Below, in pieces: positions 37,364 through 49,500 of a stretch of DNA of 64,000 nucleotides. Location: assembly GCA_037157565.1 (NCBI GenBank), contig JAZHRO010000013.1, positions 74,703,501 to 74,767,500 of the forward strand. The letters run 5' to 3'. The notes below the pieces were generated by a model that was given only the letters and a program-made list of their open reading frames with translations, had not been told where the DNA came from and made no database searches. The position numbers were made by a program, and so were the translations under genes. Source of the stretch: Thalassia testudinum (lineage: Eukaryota > Streptophyta > Magnoliopsida > Alismatales > Hydrocharitaceae). The first letter of the stretch is position 1. Each line of letters begins with the position of its first letter.

Positions 37364-37381
37364 AGTGGTATCGGAGCCAGG
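37364..37381 (+). other. Primer binding site at the hairpin hinge
   Basis: AGTGGTATCGGAGCCAGG follows the LTR end directly. TGGTATCGGAGCC differs by one base from the usual initiator-Met site TGGTATCAGAGCC. It lies in the loop between the two inverted LTR arms. Confidence 0.85.
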
Positions 37382-37730
37382 TTAATTCCATAATATAAAT
37401 AACCTGCCTCTAACTTAGGATTGACTTGAATGATAACTTATCTCTTTTTGACTTAATATCGAATGAGTACCGGTACTAATGAACCAGTACCGGTATCTCA
37501 TATACTAAGCATCGGTATTGGTGAGCAAGTATCGGTATTCATGACTTACAGGTATGAGTTCTATATCCAAATGAGTATCGATACTGATGTCAAGTACCGG
37601 TATTCATAGGTTTCAGTTTAGAACTTATGTCCAGATGAGTACCTGTCCAATACTCAGTATATATGTAGCAGTATTAGTAATAAGTACCGATACTCATTGA
37701 GTACTAGTATCACTCCAGGATCAAACTTTT
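37382..37730 (-). repeat. Inverted copy of the LTR 3' portion
   Basis: This segment is the reverse complement of about 37012-37354. Its first 38 bases (from TTAATTCCATAATATAAATA) mirror the LTR bases just before the primer site, and its end (ACTCCAGGATCAAAC) mirrors the LTR near 37010. Together with the first LTR it forms inverted arms of about 345 bp around a 27-base loop. The arms have diverged by many substitutions. It abuts the second LTR at about 37730. Confidence 0.85.
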
Positions 37731-38231
37731 AATCCAACGTATGGACTGATATATGCATTATGTATAAATATAATCAATCAACATATAAAGATTATCGACT
37801 GTCATGTGATTGCCCATTGTTCAAAGTGATCAAATTAAGTTTTATTAAGGATATGGGCAAAAAATGCAAAAGGATAGTGTGGTTTAGATTATATATGTGC
37901 AGAGACCTATTTGTGATTGGTGTTTCCTTGATGGGCGGAAATGCAAACCACCCTTTGCAATTAGTGTGAATAATTGCAAGATTATGTGTGGTTATGGTCC
38001 CCAAGAAACCTTTGAGAATTTTCTCCCTAGAGCACATCCCCATCGTGACCCAGCTAGTGGAGAGAAGAAGGGTAGTTGGCTGGTGAAGAAGACCATCTTC
38101 TTCTCTAAGTCAAGGTGAGATCTCTCCTGTTCAATCAAAGGAACTCTTGGAAGACTTAGCTGCAACCTCTATTCTCTTAATAAAGACGAACACAGGCACT
38201 CTCTTCACTCATTATATCTATCTAGGTATTC

Positions 38232-38299
<68 letters not shown>

Positions 38300-38415
38300 C
38301 ACACTCATACATAAGTATTTATATAGCGCTTGTTATTGTGACTCTGTTCCATGTATCAATATGCATATTTGTTTATGTTGAAGAGCATGTGTCTTCTATT
38401 AAGATTTCAATCTTC

Positions 38416-38446
<31 letters not shown>

Positions 38447-39308
38447 CATGTTTATTAGCTATTCATCATAAACTCAGATCATATAGATGATTCACACTCT
38501 CTGCAAAACTCAGTATTCATTTCGTAGCTGCTGTAAGTACCGGTATCTCTCCATGAGTATCGGTACTCATGCATTACCAAATGAGGATTGCAATCTACAT
38601 GTACCAGTACTCATCATGAGTACTCGTATTAGTGAATTGCAAGTAAGGTATAAGGCTCCAGGTGCATAGATTGTGAATACTAGTACCGGTACTCATTACG
38701 AGTACTGGTATTCGTTAGTCACTGATCAATTTTTGCATTCTCTTGACTCATAATTTGTGACTTATGTATACTGGTACTCATCATGAGTACTGGTGCACAT
38801 GAAATACAGATTAGGTCCTGGGTCAGATGAGGCCAAGATCTATAGCCTACTAGTACCAGCACTTAGCTTTAGTACCGGTACTTGTTGACTACAGACAAAG
38901 TAACCTGTACTCAAGAAGTACTGGTACTCATGATGAGTATCGATACTTATTGAGACCAGTTTGATCCTGGAGTGATATCAGTACTCACTGAATATCGGTA
39001 CTTATTACTAGTACCGGCACATAATGAGTATTGGACAAGTACTCATCTGGACATGAGTTTTATACTGAAACCTATGAGTATCGATACTTGGCATCAATAT
39101 TGGTACTTGTTTAGTTATAGAACTCATACCTGTAAGTCATGGATACCGGTACTGGTTTACTAGTATCAGTACTTAGTATATGAGATACCGATACTGGTTC
39201 ATCAGTACCGGTACTCATTCAGTATTAAGTTTACATGAGAGAAGTTATTGTTTAGGTTCATCATAAGTTAGAGATGAGTTATTTATATTATGGAGTTAAA
39301 CCCTAACA
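37731..39308 (+). repeat. 3' LTR of the coding-free element
   Basis: It begins at TTTTAATCCAACGTATGG, a few bases short of the first LTR's start, and ends TTAAACCCTAACA. It is longer than the 5' copy because of a (TA)n expansion at 38233-38292 and a shorter one near 38418-38442. The same palindromic TACCGGTA units fill 38530-39230. Confidence 0.8.
38233..38292. repeat. (TA)n microsatellite, about 30 units
   Basis: Uninterrupted TA alternation of about 60 bases inside the 3' LTR. The matching place in the 5' LTR holds a short (CA)n tract instead. Confidence 0.97.
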
Positions 39309-40541
39309 CCTTGCACACTAGTGACACCTTCCTTCCTCCCTCTCCTTCCTTGGCACCCTTTGAAACACCAAAACTTTTCAAACACTACATGAGGGAGAGA
39401 GGGAAGAAGGTGGAGAGAGGACCTCACCTTTAGGTAAAGCTCCAAAAGGGTCTTGTTCTCTTCTCCAGTTGCTGCAGCTACTCGAGAAAAGAGAGAGAGT
39501 GACCTACGGTGGAAGAGGAGAAGAGAGTAATGGAGGAGGAGAGGAGTCGATGGAGGAGTGGGAGCCTTTTATATTAGGAGGTCATTGGTTAAGGGGTGAA
39601 AAATTATGAAGAGACTCCTCCACTTAAGGCTGGTTAAATAAAAGAGTTCTTCAAAAAGAAAATCTATCACAATTTGCCTCTCAACTCTTAAGTCGTTAAG
39701 TTGTATTACTACAAACCAAGCCCTTTAAGCCAAGAATCAAAGAATTTGTTACCAAGTACTCTATAAACCCATTATTAGAGACTTAATAAGGGTTTGATTA
39801 AGTGTCAAAATAGTCAAAAAAATTCAAACATTTACACTGCTGTTGTTCCACCTTTTACTTTTGGCATCCATAGTCATTCTATATTTCAATGTTTTTGATA
39901 TTTTTTCAATTTATTGTTTTTCTTGTTCCATAGATGTTATTTGTGGTTGTGCCTTTTAGGTTCGCTTTGGTAACCTGTGTCTTTTGGATTTTGCTTCGAC
40001 ACCCCATGTTTGAAGATGTGCACAATATGGGCTTTTAAGATGTTCTTGTGACATCTTTAGGCATTATGTTCATTCAATATTTTGTTAACATTGCCATTTG
40101 TTGATGAATTTTATATGGCTTGATTCTACCTCGTGGTCGAGATATCTAATTAGACACAATTTTGATACCTTATATTTTAATTTTCATGTATATTTTGATT
40201 CCTTTGAAATTTGTAATCGGATATTCTTTTCTCTAATAAAGTGATTTTTATTTTTATTTTTTGAAAAAAACTAATTTCCCTGTTAAAATCCAAATATTAA
40301 TATATTTAATATTTATTATTCCTTTTTTGCCCTCGAGACCAACCAATACTTAGATATCCATGTATGGCGTGATTCGTCCAAAGCACCTCTACCCCTTCTA
40401 CAGTTCTGCTTCTCTTTTCTTCTCGCCACACCTCTCGCTCTTCTTGTTGTAGGCTTTCTCCCGATGGCGATCCCTTGACGTCGGCGTCTATTTAACATTT
40501 CCCCACGCATCTCCATCGGACCCTCCTTCCCTATTCTGGAG
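39309..40541. other. Intergenic DNA and ARI promoter/5' leader
   Basis: 39309-39850 is decayed repeat-like DNA with purine-rich stretches. 39850-40320 is AT-rich. 40360-40541 turns GC-rich and pyrimidine-rich (TCCATCGGACCCTCCTTCC just before the ATG), as expected of a plant 5' UTR. No clear TATA box was assigned. Confidence 0.45.
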
Positions 40542-43500
40542 ATGGATGACGACCTCTACCCTTCAAGCGACGAGGGCGCCGATCTCTACAGCGACGGGGA
40601 GATCGAGGAGGACTTCGAGAGCGAGGCCGTCGAGGACGACGACGGGGGGTTCGATTCCCGCTCCTCCACTACGCAAGTACGGATCTTTTGCCGAATTGTG
40701 TACCCCTTGTTTGGGTGCGGGAGGGGTTGGGGAGTCGAGGGTTTTCGTTTTGGCGAATTGGGTACCTCTTCTTTGGGCGCTTGGGGTGGCCAGGGAGTCG
40801 AAAGATCGCGTTTCGGCGAGTTGGGTGTGTGGTGGCTTGCGGTTCCGGGGCGATCAGGGCGAGGAACGGTGTGGATTGTGCTCGCTCTTGCGTTGGTGAT
40901 GGTGTAAATCTCGTTTAGAGGAGAAAGATAGGATTTTTATGCGGTTTTGGCAAATGGATAGGAGGTGATGCTTGCGAAAGAAGCGTATCTTAATGTTCTT
41001 GATTCTGAAGTTGGGGAAGTAGTGTATATAGTTTGATTCCTTTGATAGTTTGGTGATGGGTTTGAGCTTTCACCCAATGGAAATTCTTTTGTGGTCATTT
41101 TTTGCAAGTGGGGTTTGCTTTGGTTATCCTTACGGGGAGCATGTCGAACGATGATTGTGCATTGATACTTTTGTCGTTCTTGTTGATTTTTCGTAGTAAA
41201 AAGTACTTGCGGAGTTTGAATTTGATATATCATATGGCTCTTCTTTTTCCACAGTCTGATTCCCCGGTTATTCGCGTGATGGGAGTGAAATTGGTGGCTT
41301 TTGTGTTGGATGGATGCTAATTGATCTGTTATATCCCAATGCTAACTCCAAGCCTTCCTACATCTGTAGACACGGATTTTTATGTACTCTAATATTAATT
41401 TTGGTGCATCTTTTGTGATTCAAACTCACATTCTGCTTGGCCTTGTCTTGGAAGAGTTGCTTTTTTAATTTATGGTGTTACTTTGGCATGCATCTGTAAT
41501 CATTCGCATCTATTTTGCAGGTTATTACCAAAGAGTCACTCTTGGCAGCGCAGGTGACCTTCATGTCCAATATTGTCTTTTTGCTTTTTTAAAATTTACA
41601 GATTATTACTTTTCAAGGTATCAATTGCTTGTCAGAAAAAAAGAATGTACATGTAACAGAAATATGTTTTGTGTATGTTGTAATGCAGAGGGAAGATCTG
41701 CATCGAGTGATGGAGTTGCTTCCACTTACAGAGCATCATGCTCGGACATTACTTATACATCATCGCTGGGATGTAGATAGATTATTGGCAGTGCTTGTGG
41801 AGAAGGGCAGGGACCAATTGTTTGCAGATGCTGGGGTGACAGTCTCGGGGCGAAAAAGCTCAACATTGGGGAACACTTCATCCTCAGTGACATGCAATAT
41901 ATGTTTTGAAGAACTGAGCTTTGAGGCAACTACAACAATGGAATGTGGGCACTGCTTTTGTAATGATTGTAAGTGTTCTCCATTCGTTTTTTTTAAATTG
42001 TTTTTTGGGTGTATTTTCTTGAAAGCTTTGTAGGGGATAATTAATAGTCTGGTTGTGCTCCTGTATAGGCTGGACGGAGCACTTTATTGTGAAGATTAAT
42101 GATGGTCAAAGCCGACGTATTAGGTGCATGACACCTGATTGCAAGGCTGTATGTGATGAAGCTATTGTGAGGACCCTAGTCAGTGCAAAGCACCCTGAAC
42201 TTGCAGACAAATTTGAACGGTTCCTTCTCGAATCATATATTGAGGACAACAATAAGGTGAAATGGTGCCCAAGTGTACCGCATTGTGGTAATGCCATTCG
42301 TGTTGATGGTGATGATATTTACTGCGAAGTAGAATGCACATGTGGGCAACAATTTTGCTTCAACTGTCTCGCAGAGGCACACTCACCTTGCTCATGTATG
42401 ATGTGGGAGATTTGGGCCAAAAAATGTCGCGACGAATCAGAAAATGCCAATTGGATTACTGTGCATACAAAACCCTGCCCCAAGTGTCACAAGCATGTTG
42501 AGAAAAATGGTGGTTGCAATCTAGTTACTTGTATCTGTGGCCAACACTTCTGGTGAGTTGTTCTTCTGCTGTCGGAATTTTTTGTTCTTTTTCCAGTAAT
42601 GCTTTGTGATAATGCTTGAAGAGAAACCTTGGCTTATGAGTAGTTGTCGTCGCCATGTTAGCTGGAGATCATGAGTATGGGTGCACATGGTTGAACCAAA
42701 AGTGGTCTAACCCTTCGTTGAATCCCACACATAGGGGGAGTTTCATGCCTTGGGCATTATGACGTTGGTTATTCACTTGTTGACTTCTGTTGAGGAAGCA
42801 ATTACTCCATACTGAAATTCTTCGATTCTCCATAAGGATTTTTTTTCATAATTGCTTAGTATAATTATTTCTTGATTTTTTTAAAATGTATACGTTGGAG
42901 TTAAGTAGATAAGGCCCAAAAAAGAAAATTTATACTCTTGGCTGTTTCTTTCCTGCAGTTGGCTTTGTGGCGGTGCCACAGGAAGAGACCATACTTGGAC
43001 CAGCATAAGTGGACACAGCTGTGGACGATACAAAGAAGATGAGGTGCAAAAATCTGAGCGTGCAAAGCTTGAACTGCATAGATATCTACATTACCACAAC
43101 CGGTACAAATTGCACATGGACTCTTTTAAATTAGAAAACAAACTTAAGGCAACAATTCAAGAAAAGATATCCATTTCTGAAAAGAAAGATACCAACATTA
43201 GAGATTATACTTGGGTTATTAGTGGACTAGCCAGACTTTTCAGATCAAGGCGTGTTCTTGCATATTCATATCCCTTTGCGTACTGCATGTTTGGCAATGA
43301 ACTTTTTAAAGATGAACTGACCCCAGAGGAGAAGGATATAAAGAAAAATCTATTTGAAGACCAGCAGCAACAACTTGAATGCAATGTTGAAAGGTTGTCC
43401 AAGCTTCTAGAGGAACCTTTTGATGAGTTTCCTGATGAAAAGATTCTGGAAACAAGGCTGCAGATCATCAACTTGTCTGTCCTTGTTGACAATCTGTGCC

Positions 43501-46500
43501 TTAAAACGTGAGTTTGTCTTGTAATTCCTTTTTCTCTTTTTGGTTGCATCTTATGGACAAGTAATAATTATGGAACTATCATTTCAGGTATCAATGCATT
43601 GAAAATGATTTACTGGGCTCTCTGCGAGGTACAATTCACAATATTGCTCCCTACAAGTCTAAGGGTGTTGAGAGGGCACTAGAACTTTCTGTTTCTTATG
43701 GCTCTGAGCCAACATCCTTGAGCAGCATCAAAACTACTGAAATTGGTGCATCGCCAAGCTGTGACTCTGACATGATCAAATCTGGTATGACATTTTCCTT
43801 GGTGTGATAATAACAACCAAAGAAATAATCAAGTTCATCTGGTATTCATGAAAAAGAATATTTTTAAGGTTATTGGTGAAAGTGCCCTGAGGATCACAAA
43901 ATATGCCAAAGAGGGGTGTTTGAGAAAATTTTCTCAGGATTGGAATTATCCACTTCCTATTTTGGTTTTTTCTATTTTGTTTTTAGAGACTAGTTAGAGA
44001 TATGTTTTAGGTTTATTAGAGATTTGATTAGATTTAAAGAGGTATGATTTGTTTCCTTTGTGATAGAATTAGGATTGGTTCTCTCTTTATATAAAGGGAT
44101 CAAACGCTATGCTTTGTTTTTGAGATTTTATAATAATATTTTAAAATTTCCAAATCTTCACATAATATTAGAGTGGGAACGGTCTTAGGAAACTCCCCTT
44201 GATCGTTGACCGTCCCTCTCCAGCACATGGCCTCTTCTGCATGTTATTGTTTGTGTGTGCCATCATTACGCATCAGATTTGTGGTTGCACCACTAGAGTT
44301 GCAGCTATTCACGTAAGCTCAGATTGGGTGCCTAAGAATCCATTGAAGGGTGAAAAATCCTCATCGTTAACTGTCATTGTTGCGACCATTAAAGAAGTCA
44401 CCAAACTATTGTTTGTGCAACCTGGGCATTATTCGAAAGAATGTGTTGAAGCTTTAGGTTGTGTCATCAATACAGAAGATGTTCATGAGTGATGGGGAAT
44501 ATGAGCGACAAGCTCAATTGCATTTGTGCTTGGAAATGATTCCCAATGTGTGGTCGCTGCTACATTTATGATTATTGTATGTGCAGTTGCTATTACTACT
44601 ATGATCATTGTGAGGTTGCTAGTTCTGCTACGGTCTTCGTATCCGTGCTTGGGATCGACTTCTATTGACGATAATGTATGTGCATGCTCTGCATACTTTC
44701 TCTGACCTTGATTTCATTAGAGATGGGGGAGCATCTACTAGTACTACTCCTTTAAGTTAGGCATACACGCTCCAACTTGGGGGGGTTGTTAGAGAAAATC
44801 TCATTAGGAGTGGAATTATTCACTTCTTATTTTAGTTTTTCCTATTTTATTTTTAAAGTTTTGCTAGAGATACGTTCTAGGTTTATTAGAGATTTGATTA
44901 GATTTAGAGAGATATAATTTATTTCATTTGTGATAGAATTAAGCTTGGCTCCCTCGATCAAATTCTATATTTTATTCTTGAGATTTCATAATATTATTTT
45001 CAATTCCCCAAATTCTCCATAGGGGGTGATTAGGGTAGGACCTGATAAAATAAAACTTTGAATATAAATCAACAACCAACAACCAAGCCTTTTTCCACAC
45101 TAAGTGGGGTCGGCTATATGAATTCTTTGCCTCCACACAGATCAATTTTCAGACATTTCAGGACTTAAATTAAAGTAATTGAGGTCATACTTAATAGTTT
45201 TCTTTCAACACTTGTTTGGTCTTCCTCACCCCTCTTAGCGAGTTCAGCCTCCAACTTCTCGCATCTTCTAGCTGGAGCATTTAGTGGCCTTCTTTGTAAA
45301 TATTCAAACCGCCTTAGACATGTCTCTCATTTTATCCTCCATCGGTGCCACCCTAATTTTTTTTCTAATAATCTCATTTGAAATGCATTCTTTTCTTGTA
45401 TGACCACACATCCGTCTTAACATATTCATTTCTGCCACAGACATCTTCTATACATGCCTATAGTTTATAGCCCAGCATTCAAAACCGTACATGGCTGATT
45501 TTACCACAGCTCGATAGTATTTTCCTTTGACTTTTAAAGGAACCCTCTTATCACAGAGAATACCAGATGCACCCCTCCATTTCAACCACCCTGCATTAAT
45601 TCTATGTGTAACATCTCCATCAATTCCACAATCATGTTAGAAAATGGATCCCAAGTACTTAAAAACATATTTCATTGGAATGCATTCTTCTCCAATTTTT
45701 ATATCAATCCCTTCATTGTTTCCTCTACTACTAAACTTGCATTCTATATACTCAGTCTTCGTCTTACTTATGCGTAATCCTTTATCTTTCAGGGCTTCTC
45801 TCGAAAGTTCAAGTTTTCTGTTTACTCAATCTCTTGTTTCATCAACCAACACAATGTCATCAGCAAAAAGTATACACCAAGGCACCTCAATTTAGATATG
45901 CTTCGTCAACTCATCCATGACCAAGGCAAAAAGATAAGGACTTAAAGTCTAACTAGGGCAAAAGATAAGTGCTTAAAAATTTGAATATAAATAAATCACA
46001 AAATGCATTGCGGTTTATAGTGGAAATCTTTGTGGGTAAAAATCATTACCTAAGCCGTCATACTTAGGATTTTACCAATTAGTCATGGCCGATCAATTCA
46101 CTACTCCCTTAGCTACTTAAACCACAGATAGCAAAAGTCTACTTGATACAATCACTTTGGATTCCAAAACCAAGTGTAATTTATCCCCTCGATATTAAAA
46201 GGAGTTTGATACTCTAGGCACTCAAGTACAACAAAAGAATAAAAATAAGAAAAAAAATATAACTTAAAAGCTTATGGAATCTTAATATAATATAGTTAAA
46301 AGGAATTATCAAATTGTATTGCAAGAGCATGCAAAGTGTGAAATCCTTTTTTAATGTCGGAGTATAAAGAGAATTAGTTGAGAGAGAGAGAGAGGGAAAT
46401 GAACACGTGAACTAATCTCTTTTTTTAAGAGATCAGATCTCTTGTTGAATGTAAATACCATTTTCTTATGTATATTGTGGCTAGAAGATTTATTTATAGA

Positions 46501-49500
46501 GTATCATATAGGTTTAGTTTACTTGGAGGGTTAACCCTCTAAAAGGGAGGTTAACCTCCATTTACTTGACTAATTATTGCTCAATTTGGTAACTCAGATT
46601 TGGTCACTTTAACATGAGTTTGTCTAACATCAATTTCCACTGGTATTAACCAAATCCGTGTTAAAGTTACCGACTACTTGCGCCTATGACACCTTTCATG
46701 TTTCATATTCCTAACATTACTACTAAATAAATGTCAAAGGCTGATAATTATAACTTAGTACCAATTCAAGTAGACACAAATTGATGTTAACGTCACACTG
46801 CAAGTAAATATAATTGTAGGTTAATATTAATTTCACATTTCTTAACAACACTTTCCTAACTTTTCAACTATACTAGCCCTTAGAGCCATAATAGGTTAGA
46901 AATTAATGAGTAACAATAGATAAAAAAGCATTTAAAGCTTAATTATGAAAAGATTTGATCTACTAATCAAATGGGACTTTTCGGTCAAAAGTGCTAAATA
47001 ATCGGTCAATTTGCAAAAAATTTGATCTAAGTGTCCATTTATTAAAAAGATTGATTAAGAAATTATTTTGGTTAATTAAAATAATACTCATATGGATGAA
47101 ATTGATAAATGGTTGATCAATATGCAAGGAACTAGTCCAAACTAATTCTTCATAAATTATTCAATTAATAAGTATTTTGATTGATCAATACGGGAAATTG
47201 GTTGATAAAAACATATTTGATCGATCAAACGAGTTAGGATCGAGAGTTGGATATCTTATGCAAAATGATTGATAAAAAAAACTTTTTTGTTGGTCAAAAG
47301 GAGACATTTTAAGACAAAGTAAAAGTCTACGCACTTTAGTCGATCAAAGTGAGAAAATGGTCGGTCAATCTATATTTTCATCAATCAAACTACTATATAT
47401 ATTATAAGAGATGATCAAACTACCATATTGATCGATTAATTTACGTGAAGAATGAGAGTTGTTAAAACTCACATAAATTGGTCGATCATTTAGTTTTAAG
47501 AGTTCCCTATATATTCTAATACAAAACTTACAATATATATGGACCGTCAAAGTACACTCTGAAGGTCTTTTTCATTTTCATTTCTTCAAGTCTTTGTTAT
47601 TGATTTTAACAACCCAATCTTTCCTCAATGTTTTATCTCTATCTTTACTTATATGGGTTTTCAATTTTCTGAAACATCCGCTATATAATCCACATATATA
47701 ATAATTACGTTATCATCAAAATCAAAGGGATCAACAATTGACCCCTTTCATTGGAGAAAGAAGAGTGGTAGGAGGAGGTATATGGAGTACACTTATGGAG
47801 GATTGACTTTTTTTTTTATTTATAGAGGGTAGTTAGGTTTATTAGTTCCGTGTTTTGCTCTGCTTTGTTGATGTCATAGCAAAAACCTTTTACTTCTTCC
47901 TTAAATAAAATAAAAAAGTGATTGCCTATTTACCATTGAATGTCACATGGAACATAATAAAGGGACCTCTAAGAATGGAGTGTGTTTTACATTTAATTTA
48001 CCATTAACTTACAAGTAAAGGTGGCTTTAAGAATAACAAAATAGAAAAACTGATGACTTGTTGACATCCTTGTGTAAGTTTGAGAATTATTGGGGAGGCA
48101 CATGTCATTCCCCCCCCCCCCCCCCCCCGGTATTCACCTACTCCATTGAGTGCATGATGTAATTGTTTTTAAGGCAAATAATATCTTTGTGTGAGAATAA
48201 ATGAGACATGCAAAAGTGTGCTAAAGTAAAGAGCAATATAAGAATAGAGTTGTTTTCTTCTAGTTTACCATTAAGAAAGGAAGTAGTGAAGGTTTTAAGA
48301 ATAATAAAATGGGAAAAGTGCTGACCTGATGGCATTCTTGTAGATGTTTGGGAATTTTTAGTGGAGGCACATTACTCCATCTTCTCATTAGGCATTTTCT
48401 TGCTTCATGAACTAATATTCATTGATTTTGAGCGAATTGATACTTTCTTGCAAGAACAATTGGGACATGCAAACGTGTTAAAACCATTATTCCTTAAGGT
48501 AGTCTTTTGGAAGTTGAACAATGGAGGATGACTTGAGTACATAGCTATTTTTAACTTTTTTTGCTTGGATTGAGCCTAGGGCCACATCACGGAATAAGTT
48601 TAAAGGAATAGATTCCTAGGGATGAATGCCAATATCATAGATAAACCCACCTATAAACAAGGCACCTTGTTACGCTAGTAATGGATTGAGCGTGCGTGTG
48701 CTTTGTTCTACTATTGGCTTTGGACGACTGACCAAGTGGTTAGATGTCCACTGGTTGCGCAAAAGGTGTTTCTATAGTTTGAATGCAAGGGTTTTCTTGC
48801 TATTTGGTGAAACTTTGGGAACCTACTTGCAATGTGAGCCCTCAAACCCCAAACCCTCATTCCTCTTCACACCCACGATCCTCCTCCCTTTATTCTTCTC
48901 TCTCTCCTCTCTACCTCTTTCCTCTTTGTCGGCGGTTGCAAGCAAGGGGGAGCGACCTCCTTTTCTTCCCTTGGTAAAAACCTCTTCCTTCTCTCATTTA
49001 TTCCCTCTTTGTGGTGCATACAATGACTGAAGTTATTTGTGGTCATTTTCTTTTGTGGTTGCAACAAAAGCCTACATCCCCATTAGGTTTCCCTTTTCGA
49101 TTTTCGTCTGATTAGGTCCAACCTTAGGTGCCTCAGTCGACTTGCAACCTATTTAGACATTGCCCTAGGTCATAGACGACCTAAGGTCCTCTTGCGTGTT
49201 GCTCTTGATGTTTGTTCTGTTGGGAGCACGGCCCATCTTGTTAGGCATCGTCTGATAGTACCACTAGACGTCTGATATGCTCTGATGGTGCCTAAACATA
49301 GTTTGAAGAAGGGCGAGGCTTCTTCCTCAGGCCCCTCGACTCATGTCCTCACTAATCAAGTGATTTGCAAGGGAGCTTAGATAAATTTCAACATTTTTTA
49401 AACTCCAAGGTCAATAATTCTCATACCATCATTTGGTCTAACTTTGAGTTCCTTAACCTTAAGAACCATCTCGAGGCCCTTCACCTAGCAAAGCATTTTG

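Larger units (their letters stand above)
35951..39308 (+). mobile_element. Coding-free LTR element with inverted LTR inside
   Basis: Two direct LTR copies (35951-37363 and 37731-39308) enclose only 367 bases: a primer binding site and an inverted copy of the LTR 3' portion. The outer flanks TCTTG (35946-35950) and CCTTG (39309-39313) match at 4 of 5 positions, a likely target repeat. No gag or pol domain is present, so movement would need proteins from another element. The superfamily cannot be told without coding sequence. The first LTR appears to start TA instead of TG, which makes the left boundary uncertain by a few bases. Confidence 0.75.
45993..49289. other. Intron DNA without a recognisable gene
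   Basis: AT-rich DNA with two local repeat features listed separately (46900-47560 and 47960-48490). Frames at 48686-49030 read through a pyrimidine-rich stretch and match no family. 48840-49290 may be the leader of the gypsy-like relic that follows, but no LTR or primer site was found. Confidence 0.4.
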
